A DNA stretch of 64,000 nt from Rhodamnia argentea (taxonomy: Eukaryota; Streptophyta; Magnoliopsida; Myrtales; Myrtaceae): the NCBI RefSeq assembly GCF_020921035.1, contig NC_063158.1, positions 2,338,001 to 2,402,000 on the forward strand, read 5' to 3'. Made by a program: the position numbers and the translations under genes. Each line of letters begins with the position of its first letter. The first letter of the stretch is position 1. The notes under the pieces were generated by a model. The model ran no database searches. It was not told the DNA's origin and worked only from the letters and a program-made list of their open reading frames with translations. Below are positions 42,829 to 55,337 of the stretch, in pieces.

Positions 42829-44166
42829 TATTTTTAATGACACATGAATTTTTTAAATTTTTTAATATTTTCTAGAATACTTTCTTATTTTTTATTTTTT
42901 TCAATATTTTTAAATTTTTTGGATTTTTTTCTTATTTTTTTATTTTGATATTTTTTGGCCACGATCGGTCGGTCTAGCGACGAGGGCCAACTCGCCCCGA
43001 GCCGACGAGGCCGCGACGACCCCGGGCGGCGGTCGTCGTGGCCTCTACGGCCGCACTCGAGGGCGCGAAGGCCCTTGCTGGATTTGGGCGAGGGCCCTTG
43101 CAGCCCCGGTGGCCACAGGGGAGGGGGCCCCCGCCCGAACTTGGTGAGAGCCGTCACGGCCTCGTTGAGTTTCACATCCATATTTGGTCGCCGGTCCGAC
43201 GTCCCATCAACTGTTGCCGTGGTAGTTGACGGTCCGTATTCTCGCATCTGTGTCAACAATCGGCGTTCGTCACCATCTGCTCTTTCTCACCTGCTCATGG
43301 TTGCCGACGGTCTGGATTCTCGCTTCGCCGAGTTCCACATCCAGATAATTGTAGTTTTGCATTCCCCAAACCAAAGACAAAAATACAAATGAATAATGAA
43401 AATGAAAATCCTCCCTTTTTCACTTGCTCTTTTCGCTTTGTTCGTCATTATCTCCGCTCATCGTTCCTCCGCTGAATCTGGCTTGCGATGTCGACGATCC
43501 TGAGGAAGATCGTCGAACTGGCGGCATCCAACCGGCCGTCTTCCACTACCGCCGGCTAGTCGACAAACCGCGCGAGCTCACCGGCCCGATCGTCCCCGGG
43601 GGCTTTCAAGAGTCTTCCGGAGGATGTGCTGGTGCAGACTTTGAGGTTGTTGGGGCGACGGACGCGATGAAGACCAGCTTGGTGTGCAAGTCATGGAAGT
43701 TGGTCGCCCGTGGCCGGCCAGGTCGTGAAGGCCCTCGCCGAGATCTAGCAAGGGCCTTGGTGCCCTCGCCCGTAGCCGCAGAGCTTGTGACGGCCACTAT
43801 TCGGGGCCGTTGCGGCTTCATTTGGGCGGGACGAGTCGGCCATGGCCCCTAGGCCCTCCATTGGTGGCCGGTGAGGGTTGCCGATGACCCTCGCCGGCCA
43901 AGGGACAAAAAATCAGTAAAGAACCAAAAAAAGAAGAAGGAATTTTCAAAATAAATAAAAAAAATTTGAAAATTTTCATATGTGCATTAAAATATTTTAA
44001 AAATAGTTCGTTGGTGTCACGTCGGCTTGTCCGGCTGCCAAGTCAGCTTTTTTGGCGTCCACATAAGCGACGACACTCAAGTAATCAATTTTTGAAAGTT
44101 ATGGCACTCAAGTGATCGCCGTACAAAAGTTATAGCACTAGTAGTGTACTTTCCTCTATAACTAAC
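42603..44166. mobile_element. Pack-MULE-like element (1544 bp, 10-bp TSD) carrying an F-box gene fragment
   Basis: The 10-mer tataactaac flanks the element at 42603–42612 and 44157–44166. The ends are long imperfect inverted repeats: left ggggtaagtacaccgcaagt, inverted right gaggaaagtacactactagt. Both continue through 'ttgtac' and 'cacttgagtgccataac'-type words, and the similarity extends about 180 bases to 'acgtggac'. The left arm also contains a (TTA)n microsatellite (about 42788–42829). The interior (about 42950–43920) is GC-rich and includes a broken F-box coding fragment. A 9–11-bp duplication, G-rich termini and foreign gene DNA are the known hallmarks of Pack-MULEs. Confidence 0.75.
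43488..43760 (+). pseudogene. F-box gene fragment inside the TIR element, disabled
   Basis: From an ATG at 43488 the frame reads MSTILRKIVELAASNRPSST and meets a stop at 43557–43559. The same frame goes on to KSLPEDVLVQTLRLLG, then a one-base frameshift in a G run, followed by ATDAMKTSLVCKSWKLVARG in the next frame. LPEDVL...LG plus ATDAMKTSLVCKSWK is the classic plant F-box pattern, the SKP1-binding motif of SCF ubiquitin ligases. No LRR, Kelch or FBD part follows. With a stop and a frameshift it cannot make an F-box protein; it looks like captured and decayed gene DNA. Confidence 0.7.
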
Positions 44167-45540
44167 AATAGAAACAAGTAAAAATTAGTGTTTGATTTGT
44201 CTTTTTTATATTAAAACTTAGATATTATTTATGTTAGTGTTTTAATGTTTTAATAAAAAAAATTATTAGAGAAAAATAAATTTTATATCATGGACATAAA
44301 AAATTCCACCCAACTTTATCATTCCCCGTATGACATATGTGATATTTTATCCACGCTAAATCTCTCTTACCAAACATTGCCAAAGTGTTCGTAAAAAAAA
44401 AAAAAAACATAGCCAAAGTGTACATTTATCGAACAATTTACGAGATGTTTTAGTACTTGCTTGAGCTATTTTCACCCCTTATTGACTCCCGACACCCCAT
44501 ATTGCATTGACTTACTATATTATCTTTTGTGTGTCCCGCTATTGATTTAAGATCAATGTTTCCCTTTTTTGTCCATTTTTGAGAAAACTACCCAAAATTA
44601 TTCCTTGATATATATGGTTTAAGTAAATAATTACTTCTCATTAATGTAATTGAAAAATTTTATTGTCTAATTTAGGTGCAATATTTTCTCCATGAGAGCA
44701 GCCCAGTAGCTGAATAGATAATATCATTTATTAAGCTGCATACGCAACATATTATTGCAGTACATTTATACTTTGCGGATAATTTTCTTTTCAAGGATGG
44801 TTCTATAAAATTCTAATGCATTTAGAATTGACAAAAAAAATATGTGTTTGCAAATGATTTGAATATGTTGTCTTATAATGCTATTACAATTGCCATAATT
44901 TCTTATCAAAATTTGATTATACCTGTAACAAAGATAGTATTCTATATAATAATGTTTAGGGAACATTTTCTTTTGCATTTGTATGATAACAATAGATGTT
45001 CATATTTTTTATGTGCTTAGCTTTGTCGTATTTTTATTTTTTTTAAAGTATTTTTTAAAACATCATGCATCGATGGCATGACAAATAATAGCTATAGGAC
45101 TACTGCATTCACCAAATAAAATGAAAGTTGAGCCGTTACAATATACATACTACAACATTAATGACATATATTAATGACTGATAAATGGTTCTTTTCACCC
45201 TTATTTATGCTTAGGTAATTTTTTTGTATAATAGTTTCCTAGTACGAAGATAGAGAAATATCAACTTATTAACACAGTAGTGCGTTGGTTATATACTAAA
45301 TATACTATTTCTATTGGAAGATGGGAGCACCGATTTTGTTCCAAATGGAGAAGAAAAGGAAAATAAAATCAAAAAAAGAAGAAAAGATGGTAAGAAATAA
45401 TCTTAAATGATCCGCCTCACATCTAACTTTAATAAATATTATTTGAGAGGAGCATGGTAGTTTTATGTTTTAGTAAGTCGAAACAAAAAAAAAATGAAAA
45501 GAAAAGAAAAGAAATAATCTTAAATTAAGAGTGACAAGGG
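44167..45540. other. AT-rich intergenic DNA, no gene seen
   Basis: Very AT-rich with A-runs. No coding pattern, RNA gene or bordered repeat. Confidence 0.5.
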
Positions 45541-45544
45541 GGTA

Positions 45545-45835
45545 ATAATGGACCCGTGGGCCCGGAACCGGCCCGTTGACCGGGCCCACGGTTCCAACCC
45601 GGAACCGGCCCTCAAGGGCCGGTTCCGGTTTGTAATTGTTGGAACCGGCCCGGAACCGGCGGTTCCGGGCCGGTTCCAACCCGATTTTTAAAAAAAAAAA
45701 AAAAGGAAGTAAGTTGGGTGAAAAGAGCAATTTGGCTTTGGAACCGGAACCGGAACCGGCTCTTTAAGGGCCGGTTCCGGTTCCACCTTTTTTTGGAACC
45801 GGAACCGGCGGTTCCGTCGAACCGGCCATCCCTAG
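45545..45835. repeat. Dense GGTTCCGG/CCGGAACC repeat cluster
   Basis: More than a dozen overlapping copies of ggttccgg / ccggaacc in both orientations, including 'ggaaccggccctcaagggcc' and 'ggaaccggaaccggaaccgg', separated by an A-run. Short-period, self-complementary and able to form many hairpins. A weaker relative sits at about 63355–63475 in an SPPL intron. Family not recognised. Confidence 0.6.
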
Positions 45836-46414
45836 GTAATATAGTCAAATCAATAGGATAAGGATGCAGGAGCCAATAAAAGGGAAAAAAAATAGCGCCA
45901 TTATATCGATTTTTCTATTTTAGAAGATGAATTATTTCCGGTATAGACTTCCAGTGGTGGGGCACACTTTCAATTTGTTCCATCTCAGGTTTCGGGAGAT
46001 CCTCTGTCTCACCTTTCGTCTCCATTTTGATCGTCGGACAGAGGTAAAGGCCTCGGCTCTTGAATTTCATTCGATCTTCTCGACAGAATTCGGTTTCTAT
46101 TGCTTGCACGCTTGAGTCAGTGTTGTGCCCATTTTGGTTTTATTTCGATTTAATTTGTTTTTCCTGCGTTTGAAATTTTCTTGTCCATATTCTGAATTAT
46201 CCTCATCCAATTATATATGTCATTCTGAGACCTGGTGACGATAGGAGTTAGCGACTGAAGTTTCGTCTGTTCTTCCGCTTTCGTGGGTCTCTCTGATCTG
46301 GTTCTGGGTGTTTCTGTTTCTTCCAAAGTTCAATGCTTTTAGAGCTGATACTAGCTACTTCAATTTATTACGTCTAGGATTGGATTTCGTCTTCGTTTCT
46401 CTTTACCCAGCTGA

Positions 46415-49400
46415 ATGGCTCGCTTGATTCTTCCGTGCAAAGCTTCGACTTTTGCAAAGACAAATCTGTTCGGTTTGATCTCCTCATCTCCTGTGATCAC
46501 TCAAACTCAGACCCTTATTTGACATTTAACTTCTTTTTGCTTAAATATGCGAGTGGAGTGATGGGACTAGTCTGCTCGAGCATATGAATGAGCCTGCACT
46601 TTTGTAGTATAATATCAACTCCTTATATGCGCGCGCTTGTGTCTAGTTCCGTTTTCTTGGTTTGCCAGATAGAGATATGGTTATCTGGGGAAGTCAGGGA
46701 AAATTGAAGGCGTTGGTTGTTCTCGGTTGAATGGTTTCTCTCTTTTGGTTCTTATTATTGTCATTTACTTTTGCTAAAAGGTTTCAATTATTGGCTTCTA
46801 TTCAGCCTTCCGTGGTGCTTCGCACATCAAGTCAGCAAGAAATATTATTTAGTATAGGACTTTCACTAGCTCAGGGGTAGGACCTTAGTTTGTGCTTTTC
46901 ATAAAGGAGGATATCCATTTTGAAGCAATTGTTGTATTGAGCTTCGCTTGGTAATTGCTTCTCCATAGGTTACGAGCAGGAGGAATTACAGGATTTTGAG
47001 TGCTGCATTAAGTGTAAGTCGCTGCAACTAAATCTAATTTTTCTTCCGGATTTATACTGGTAGTAGAAACAGTACAACCTATAATTGTCTGGTCATTAGC
47101 CACTGTAATTATAGTTGGCATGCAGAATATTATTTAATTTATTGCTGATTGAAACTGATTTTATCCTAAATGTGGACTCAGAGATCTAAGCAAGTGAGCA
47201 GGTTAATTTGTTCAGTTGCCACAGAGGCTACACCTAAGCAAGTTGAGGAATCACAAATGGATGGCCCAAAAGAAATATTTCTGAAGGATTACAAATTGCC
47301 ATATTATTATTTTGATACGGTATGAATTGCTTCATCAGCCAAGTGATGTGAGCTTCTGGGATCTTCTGCTTAAACATGCTAGATCATTTGTCTCCTTGTA
47401 AAACTGCCATTCAGGTGGATCTGAAATTTTCACTGGGCGAGGAGAAGACCTTTGTCAGTTCAAAGATAAGCGTTATTCCCAGAGTTGAAGGTAGCTTCAT
47501 GATCTGCTCTTCATGCGTTATACATAGAAAGTAAAAACTATCTATGTCTAGTGTACTTTTGTTTTATTCTTTTGCTTCTTTTTTGGGGTGGGGGGCACGT
47601 TTTACCTTTTTCTTGTGTTAATTTCAGTACTCCAGGGGTCTGACTGTGAGCTTTGTTTTTTTCTGGAAAAATATTTGTGAGGCAATCTTACGGTTTTCAT
47701 GTGATGACTTACAATGTAAACGAACAGGTTCTTCAGCACCGCTGGTTCTGAATGGACAGGATTTAAATCTAGTTTCTGCCAAGGTCAATGAGAAGGAGCT
47801 GAAGGTATATACATAGCACATTAGGGTGTTCTCAAACCATCACTTAGGACTTACATTGTTCTCACTTTTTTCAAGGAAAATGTGAATCTGGTAATGCTTT
47901 AGGAAAATATGTCTCTACTCCTTCCCACAGGTTGAACAGCATTATGGGGGTTGTATTATTTCAGCCTTTCTAATTCAAAGGATTTCCTTTGTAGGATGGG
48001 GATTACCTTTTGGATTCACGCCATCTGACTCTTCCATCACCACCAAGCAGTGTATTCACATTGGAAATTGTTACTGAAATCTATCCTCAGAAAAACACAT
48101 CATTAGAGGTGAAAATTGCCTCGTTGGCTATGTTATTTCCTGGTATTTTCTGTTTACATTTTCTAATGTTTCGTATATTTCAATGTTTGTTAGGGCCTCT
48201 ACAAGTCATCTGGGAACTTCTGCACTCAGTGTGAAGCAGAGGGTTTTCGTAAGATCACGTATTATCAGGTCTGATTAGTTGATTTAGCATGTTCCCCTTT
48301 TCTTTTATTTTGTCAAATAAATGATTGTGAATTCAATATTTCATGATCGATTTTTTATATAAACAGGACCGCCCTGATATTATGGCAAGATATACTTGCC
48401 GAATTGAAGCTGATAAGGCTCTATATCCTGTGTTACTGTCTAATGGGAACCTTGTTGAGCAAGGCGATCTTGAGGTTGACTTTACTTTTTCTTGCCAGTT
48501 GATGAAATTTCGAAAGTTTGACCGTCAATGGATCATCAGTAACAATTCTTTTTCGCTCTTAAGCAGGATGACCGCCATTATGCCCTTTGGGAGGACCCCT
48601 TCAAGAAGCCATGCTACTTATTCGCGTTGGTAGCTGGGAAGTTGGAGAGCAGAGATGACTCATTCATTACTCGTTCTGGACGTAAAGTGTCCCTTAGGAT
48701 TTGGACTCCTTCGCAGGACCTGCCTAAGACTGGACACGCCATGTATGCACTTAAAGCAGCTATGAAGTGGGATGAGGATGTATGTTTTCGGTAGCTTTTC
48801 AAGTTTTCACTTGCAATCTTTAGGTTATGTAAGCAACTGCCATTATCACTTAACTTATGATACTTTCGTGTAACAGGTTTTTGGTCTCGAGTATGACTTG
48901 GATCTCTTTAATATTGTGGCCGTTCCAGATTTTAACATGTATGTGTTACCTTTGGTGATGTTGAAGTTGATGGTGTAATTGTAGACTCAATACAACATTT
49001 GTCGATTAGTGGTATTATGATTCCGTTTCAACTTTCTTTCGGTGAAAGTGCTTTTGTTTTTTATGCACAGGGGAGCCATGGAAAACAAGAGTCTGAATGT
49101 AATGTTTTCTCATTTGTCTCGAGCTTTCTTTCCCCCATAATCGATCTTCTACTACTTACCTAGGTTTTGGGAATCACATATGTGTTTGTTCTCCTCAGAT
49201 TTTCAATTCAAAGCTTGTCTTGGCATCTCCAGAGACTGCCACAGATGCTGATTATGCTGCAATTTTAGGAGTTATTGGCCATGAGGTTAATAAATTGTCT
49301 TTGTTGCTGAAGATAAGTTAAATTGTAATTTATTTTAGTAATCTGCATGGTAAGTCAATCATGACTTTGGTTCTTTTTATTATCCGTGCAGTATTTTCAC

Positions 49401-52400
49401 AACTGGACTGGCAACAGGTCTGTCTCTTTCTCACCCACACCCGCACATAACCATGCAAATCTTCTGCAGTCAGCATGCCACATTATGCTTTGCACTGTAT
49501 AATTTTTTCCTCATTTTGTGATGGCATCATTTTCATTTTTCTCCGGTGGATTGGTTGACTTCAGAGTTACGTGTCGCGACTGGTTCCAGCTCAGTCTAAA
49601 GGAAGGGCTCACTGTTTTCCGTGATCAAGTATGGTGTCTTATTCATTACTTTTAAAGCAAAGTTATTATCCTTTTGTTACATGAATTTCTGAACATTGTG
49701 CATAAGATTGGCAGGAATTCTCTTCTGACATGGGAAGCCGAACTGTAAAGCGGATTAGTGATGTTTCAAAGCTTCGTATTTATCAGTATCCACAGGTTTG
49801 TCTTCTCATGTGTTTAGAGAATCTATGCCTTCCTCACTCATCTTTTTGATGGGAAGGATTTCATGGAATTATCCATGTATTAATCTTGCGGGTGAGCCAG
49901 GTTTATTCTTGAATTAGGATGATACAGTTGCTGATAATTTTTCTCCAAACTGTTTGGTCATATTCTGCTTTCCCTCTTCCTTTCAGGATGCTGGTCCAAT
50001 GGCTCATCCTGTGCGGCCACATTCTTACATCAAGGTTTGGAGTCAAATATATGCTGTTAGTTTAATTTTTGTCTTTCATGATTATTGTCCTGGAATGCCT
50101 TATTAACTTTTTCCATATTCTATTTCTCAGATGGACAACTTTTACACAGGCAAGTACTTGTTTTATGTGATTCCTAGGGGGGCAGTACATTTCTTCCTCT
50201 AATATTTCCTTTTCTCTTTGTTTGTTTCCTTTGACTTCTCTGACTCTGGTTCTTTTGCAATCATTTTGGATTAAAACTTGGGGATTCACTATCGCATGAC
50301 ATGCAGTCACGGTAGGTTTAACATTTTCTTGCTTACTCTACTTCATACTTTGATTCTATTTTCTAATACTCTTTTTTGGTTGTTTCTGGTGGTCTGCAGG
50401 TGTATGAAAAGGTTTGACTCTTTTATCTGGACTTGGAAATTCTTTTGGTGTATCAAGTAATCATATTTCATGTTTGATAACCGGGGATCAAACTTTCAGG
50501 GAGCTGAAGTTGTGAGGATGTACAAGACCTTGCTGGGTAGTCAAGGTTTCAGGAAGGTAAGGTTGAGAGTGATCATCTGGTCATGGGAGAACCTAAAATT
50601 GAGTGAGAAGAGTTACGTCTGTCTTCATCCTGACAAGACCTCATCCTGGGGTTGATACTTAACTCTATCTTCTGTTTCAGGGTATGGATCTGTACTTTCA
50701 GAGACACGATGGTCAGGCTGTCACCTGTGAAGATTTCTTTGCTGCAATGAGGGATGCAAATGATGCAGAATTCTCCAATTTCTTACTATGGTATACAGCA
50801 TGTTGCCCCGATGTCTGTGCTAAACTGCTAGTTTGGTTTCATGTCAATAACTACTTATGATTGTATTATAGGTACTCGCAAGCCGGGACCCCCATGGTAA
50901 AAGTGACTTCGTCCTACAATGCTGAAGCTCATACTTTCTCCTTGAAATTTTGGTATGCATCCAAACAATGAAGCATTGGTCTGGTCCTTTCATCTTTTCC
51001 AGCTCAATCAGTGTGTTGCCTTGTGACTCTTGTTATGTGCAGCCAAGAGGTACCACCAACTCCAGGGCAGCCAGTTAAAGAGCCGATGTTCATTCCCGTG
51101 TCGGTTGGTCTACTGGACTCGACTGGCAAGGACATACCTTTGTCCTCCGTACATCATGAGGGGACACTGCAATCTATAGCAAAAGATGGTCAGCCAGTCT
51201 ACTCTACAGTTCTTCGTGTTACCAAGGTTTGTTGATATCCTCTCATGATCAAATATCCGTAGTTTTTTCACTATCCATCAGTTCGGATATAACATCTTTT
51301 ACGGTTTGATAATGTGAAGCAGAAAGAAGAAGAATTTGTGTTTGCTGATGTCCATGAGAGGCCAATCCCATCTCTCTTGCGGGGTTTCAGTGCTCCTATT
51401 CGCCTTGAATCTGATCTGGCAGATAGTGACCTCTTTTTCCTCCTTGCCCACGATTCGGATGAGTTCAACCGGTTCGTCCTAATGAGGACTGTTTTTTTAT
51501 TTCTTCATATACCGATCTTTTGCCTTACCAAATGATGGAGGAGCTTTACCACTTTTATTTCTGTGTTAGTTGGGAAGCCGGGCAAGTACTGGCCAGGAAG
51601 CTGATGCTTACCTTGGTTGCCGATTTCCGACAAAAGAAACCATTGGTTTTGGACCCCAAATTCGTTCATGGACTTGGAAGCATCCTCCGTGATCCAAGTC
51701 TGGACAAAGTAGGGTCTCATTCCTACTCAGACACCCTGATTTAGTGATTCTTCTTTATCTTTTCTTGGCCTCCTTGAGAGAACAAGATTAATGCTTAGAA
51801 GAACCTTGACATTCTTGCTATGCTCAGGAATTCATTGCGAAGGCAATAACTCTTCCTGGTGAGGGGGAGATAATGGACATGATGGATGTTGCAGATCCTG
51901 ATGCAGTATATGCTGTTCGAGTATTCATCAGGAAGCAGATAGCTCAGGAGTTGAAGGGTGACTTAATAAGCACGGTAACCATTCTGGTACTTTCTCTTGC
52001 ACGTGAAAAAGGTGTAATATGTCTAATAAAATTATTGAGCTTGCTCTTCTCGTTAAACCTTCAGGTTGAAAATAATAGAAGCTCAGATGTGTATGTGTTT
52101 AACCATGACAACATGGCAAGGAGGGCTCTGAAGAACACTGCCCTTGGTATGTGTTTAGCATTTTGAAGTTGTGTTTAAGATTCTAGCATAAGAAAGCTAT
52201 AGTTTACTGACCAGTTTGCGTGTTTCTTTTTCCAAAATTAACCAGTATATCTGGCTGCACTGGATGATCCCGAGTGTACTGCCCTTGCTATGCATGAGTA
52301 CCAAACTGCCGCAAATATGACCGAACAATTTGCAGCTTTGGCGGCAATTGCCCAGAATCCTACTAAAACTCGTGAGGAGGTTCTAGCTGACTTCTACAGC

Positions 52401-53423
52401 AAGTGGCAGCACAACTCCTTGGTAATATCTTCATATCCATTCTCGAATTCCTTGGTTGAGAATGTGCCTGCGACTCTTTGGGGAAGAGAACGAATGGAGC
52501 TTGTTGAATAAGAAGTGTGTCCAGATTTATTTATAAGGAAAATACAACTTCAGTGTGTCCTTATGTGGGAAAACTTTGGGTTTGTTATGGATTTTTATTT
52601 CAATTTAGCTGTTTACCGCAGGATAGTGTTTAAAAGCTTATCTTTTGTGAAATCTTTGTCAGTATTAGCATGTTGTGGATTCATTTAGTGGGTGACAGTT
52701 GGAATCTCCAACTGTTGTCGGGTATAGTCTTCAATGACATGTTTCAACCTCTTTCCCTTAGGTGGTGAATAAATGGTTTGCTCTTCAAGCAACGTCTGAC
52801 ATTCCTGGTAATGTTGAGAATGTCCGGAATCTCTTGAACCATCCGGCATTTGATTTGCGTAATCCAAACAAGGTAAGCACTTGCTCCATGGATAGGAGTG
52901 TGTTCATCCTCAACTGCATTCTACATGCATGTTGACCTAACCAATCTGCTTCTCTGGGTGATAAGGTATACTCGCTCATTGGCGGGTTCTGTCGTTCTCC
53001 TGTGAACTTCCACACGAAGGACGGTTCAGGCTACAAGTTCTTGGGAGAAGTAGTGGTGCAACTAGACAAGATAAATCCTCAGGTTGGTTTGAAAAACCGT
53101 GTCTCATGTGATGGTATGCTAACATATCCTAGGTAAATTTAGTGCTTACCTGCATTCTCTTCATAAATTTCAGGTCGCGTCCCGCATGGTCTCTGCCTTC
53201 TCAAGATGGAGACGCTACGACAAGACGAGGCAGAACCTTGCTAAGGTATGGAGTTCCTGTCATGGACGGTGTTTTCTGTACCCTGTTTTACTTCACTTGC
53301 CAATTTCGTTCATCGATGCTGTTTTCCGTGCCTCTTTTACAGGCACAGTTAGAGATGATCATGTCTACCAATGGACTGTCCGAGAATGTTTTTGAGATCG
53401 CCTCGAAAAGCTTGGCGGCTTGA
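46415..53423 (+). CDS. M1-family metallo-aminopeptidase (PepN / plant puromycin-sensitive type), with probable organelle transit peptide
   Basis: Thirty-two coding exons join in frame (2862 nt, 953 aa): 46415–46492, 46969–47013, 47182–47319, 47415–47490, 47728–47804, 47995–48108, 48194–48268, 48367–48474, 48567–48779, 48877–48938, 49071–49098, 49199–49285, 49392–49417, 49565–49628, 49715–49795, 49987–50034, 50131–50149, 50307–50311, 50400–50411, 50500–50556, 50681–50790, 50872–50952, 51043–51226, 51323–51471, 51570–51708, 51828–51974, 52065–52146, 52246–52421, 52762–52872, 52966–53082, 53174–53245, 53343–53423. The substrate motif GAMEN lies at 330–334. The zinc site HEYFH at 366–370 is followed after 18 residues by Glu389, the complete HExxHx18E set of an active M1 enzyme. 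The C-terminal half is the PepN-type (DUF3458) region. The N-terminus ([20 protein letters not shown], Ser/Arg-rich, few acidic residues) looks like a plastid or mitochondrial transit peptide. A leader intron (donor near 46042, acceptor near 46410) is likely. The exon 1 donor (CCT|GTGATC) is weak, so the exon 1/2 junction is the least certain. Confidence 0.92.
50150..50411 (+). other. GC–AG intron plus consecutive 5-nt and 12-nt micro-exons in the aminopeptidase gene
   Basis: Exon 17 ends ACACAG|GCAAGT at 50149, a GC donor with an otherwise perfect consensus. The next acceptor is atgcag at 50306. A five-base exon (TCACG, 50307–50311) follows with donor gtaggt, then acceptor tctgcag, then a 12-base exon (GTG TAT GAA AAG, 50400–50411). 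Only this path gives MDNFYTVTVYEKGAEVV, the sequence remembered for the family. Using the nearby GT instead would give FYTGKY and break the conserved motif. Confidence 0.85.
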
Positions 53424-53879
53424 ACATCATCTCTCCTTGGTGTTCGCGTGTTTGCTATGTCTTTGAGAAAGAACGATCATAATAAGTGCTTAATCTCTTT
53501 GCCCGGAAACAACTGCTGCACGCTGTATTTGCGGTGGAAATTATGTATGGGGATGATGATGTGTTAAGAAGGGAAAGTTCAGGAGACTCTGGCTGGGTTG
53601 ATTTTTAATACATATTCCATTGGCACTTTTAAAAGTAAGAGGATCAACAAAGAGTGATACACTCACTTTTCATTGTCCATTGCCAAATATTTCAGAACTT
53701 GGTCAGCAAGAGCATGTTTCTTCGCCTCAGAAAACTAATGATATGGAAAGGAGTCAGCTCATTAGGTAATGCAGGAATTTCTTCCAATGTGCCCCAAGCT
53801 CCAGAAAGAACTTTCGTGAGCTTAAAAGAAATTAGTGCCAATAATAAACAGCAATTCAAAAAAATTGATTAGTGATCAA

Positions 53880-54275
53880 CCCTGGACGATTTGATTTTTT
53901 TCCAAATGAAAGTCTTTAAGCCTTTCGATTTTGCAAATTGAATCGTAAATCTTTTGATACTATGCTAATTGAGTTCATCGGTCGATTTTAATCAAAAATC
54001 GCTGATTTGGACTCTAGTGGTGTCATGTAAGATTGTCGGTGTTAAGAACGTGGGGAGTTCGAATCCCCACCTTTGGGGGGGAGTGGGGCGAGAATGTGTA
54101 AGGAGGAAGCAAGATTTCGCAACTTGCACATGGCACATAGTACATATAGTGTAGCTTGTATAGTAAAATATGATGAAAGAGAGCCGGACATAAAAAAAAT
54201 TAACAAAATTGAAATGTTTATAATTGAATTGACCAAAGTGTAATATTTTTAGACCTTTTTGAACAATTGTCCTAT
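53880..54275. mobile_element. Decayed foldback element
   Basis: The left part (aagcctttcgattttgcaaa, 'ttgaatcgtaaatctttt', 'tcgattttaatcaaaaatcg') and inverted right part ('aaaaggtctaaaaatattac', 'caattcaattataaac') are arms of the 'TTTAGGACTCAATTG'-type family. The borders and target-site duplication are not clear. Confidence 0.35.
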
Positions 54276-54458
54276 TTTACTTGTAACATTACTTAGAACG
54301 GGCACTTCTGCGAATTCTTGAGAGGTCAAGATTAAAATATTTCAAGATAACCGTCAAGAGGCAATGAGTCTCTTTCTTTGGAAAGAAATGTTTAAGGATT
54401 CGAACTCGAAACCTCAGAAGTGAAATGGGAAAAAAGCAATTCAAGAAAATCACTAAAA

Positions 54459-55337
54459 GCCTGTTTAGCAACAATTCTGATTTTCTGGTTTTGTTTGTCG
54501 GAACAAAAAAGGATGAAAAACTTGTTTGATAACGTAAATGATTCCGATTATAAAATTTTTTGATTATATTCCCGAGAACACTTTTGGAGCAGAAACAAGA
54601 ATAAAAAAAAATTTATTCTTTTTTCCATAATTACTTTGTTTCGTCCACCATTGTTCGTCGCCGACCACCGCCAATTGCCACCGGTCGCCGGAGAAAAAGA
54701 AAAAGAAAATAGAAAATAAAAGCAAGATAAAAATACATTTAAAAAATATTATTTTTTTAGTACTAAAAACAACAAATAATTTTTTAAAAAAGTAATTTAA
54801 AAAAATAAAAATTCTCTAGATTCGTATTGCACTCTTAACCAATTATAAGAAACAAACATGCCATGATTTGGTTAAATATAAAAGTGTTTAATTAATATGG
54901 GTCGGGTTGGGTATGAGTTTGGCTAAATATAGAAGTATTTAAGTGCAAATTCGTGGTAAAAATTCAAGTGTAAATTGTCTATTGAGCTTATTTTCTTTCT
55001 TAAGGACGTTGCATGTGTCTTTATGCTTCATGAAATAAATAAACTAATTATGGATTATGCATGATTTGTATTCATTTTATTAGTGATGCTATATAGATTG
55101 ATTTTATAGTGACAAGACGTAATTATTTGACTTAAATAAAATAAAATGGGAAAAGAAATTGTTCCGGAGAACAGAAATTATGTACATTTACCAAACGTAT
55201 TTCTGTTTCAAGAACAGAACTTTTGTGCAACTACCAAATGCATTTTGATTCTTTAAAACTCGTTCAGGGAACATAATTAGAAAAAATCAATTCTGATCAG
55301 AATTGATTTTGAGAATCAAAATTGTTACCAAATAGAC
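54459..55337. mobile_element. TIR element, about 880 bp
   Basis: The left end gcctgtttagcaacaattct and inverted right end gtctatttggtaacaatttt match over about 28 bases (…gattttct / …gattctca). Further mirrored words ('ggaacaaaaaaggat', 'gaacagaaattatg') lie inside. A small GC-richer patch at 54645–54700 may be captured DNA. A 28-bp perfect palindrome lies near the right end. 'GCCTGTTTGG'-type ends occur in plant hAT and Harbinger MITEs; the target-site duplication is not clear. Confidence 0.5.

Noticed and set aside
43424..43852. 142-codon open frame through the F-box fragment
   Set aside because: It is in a different frame for most of the F-box segment; only the part after the frameshift (ATDAMKTSLVCKSWK) is meaningful.
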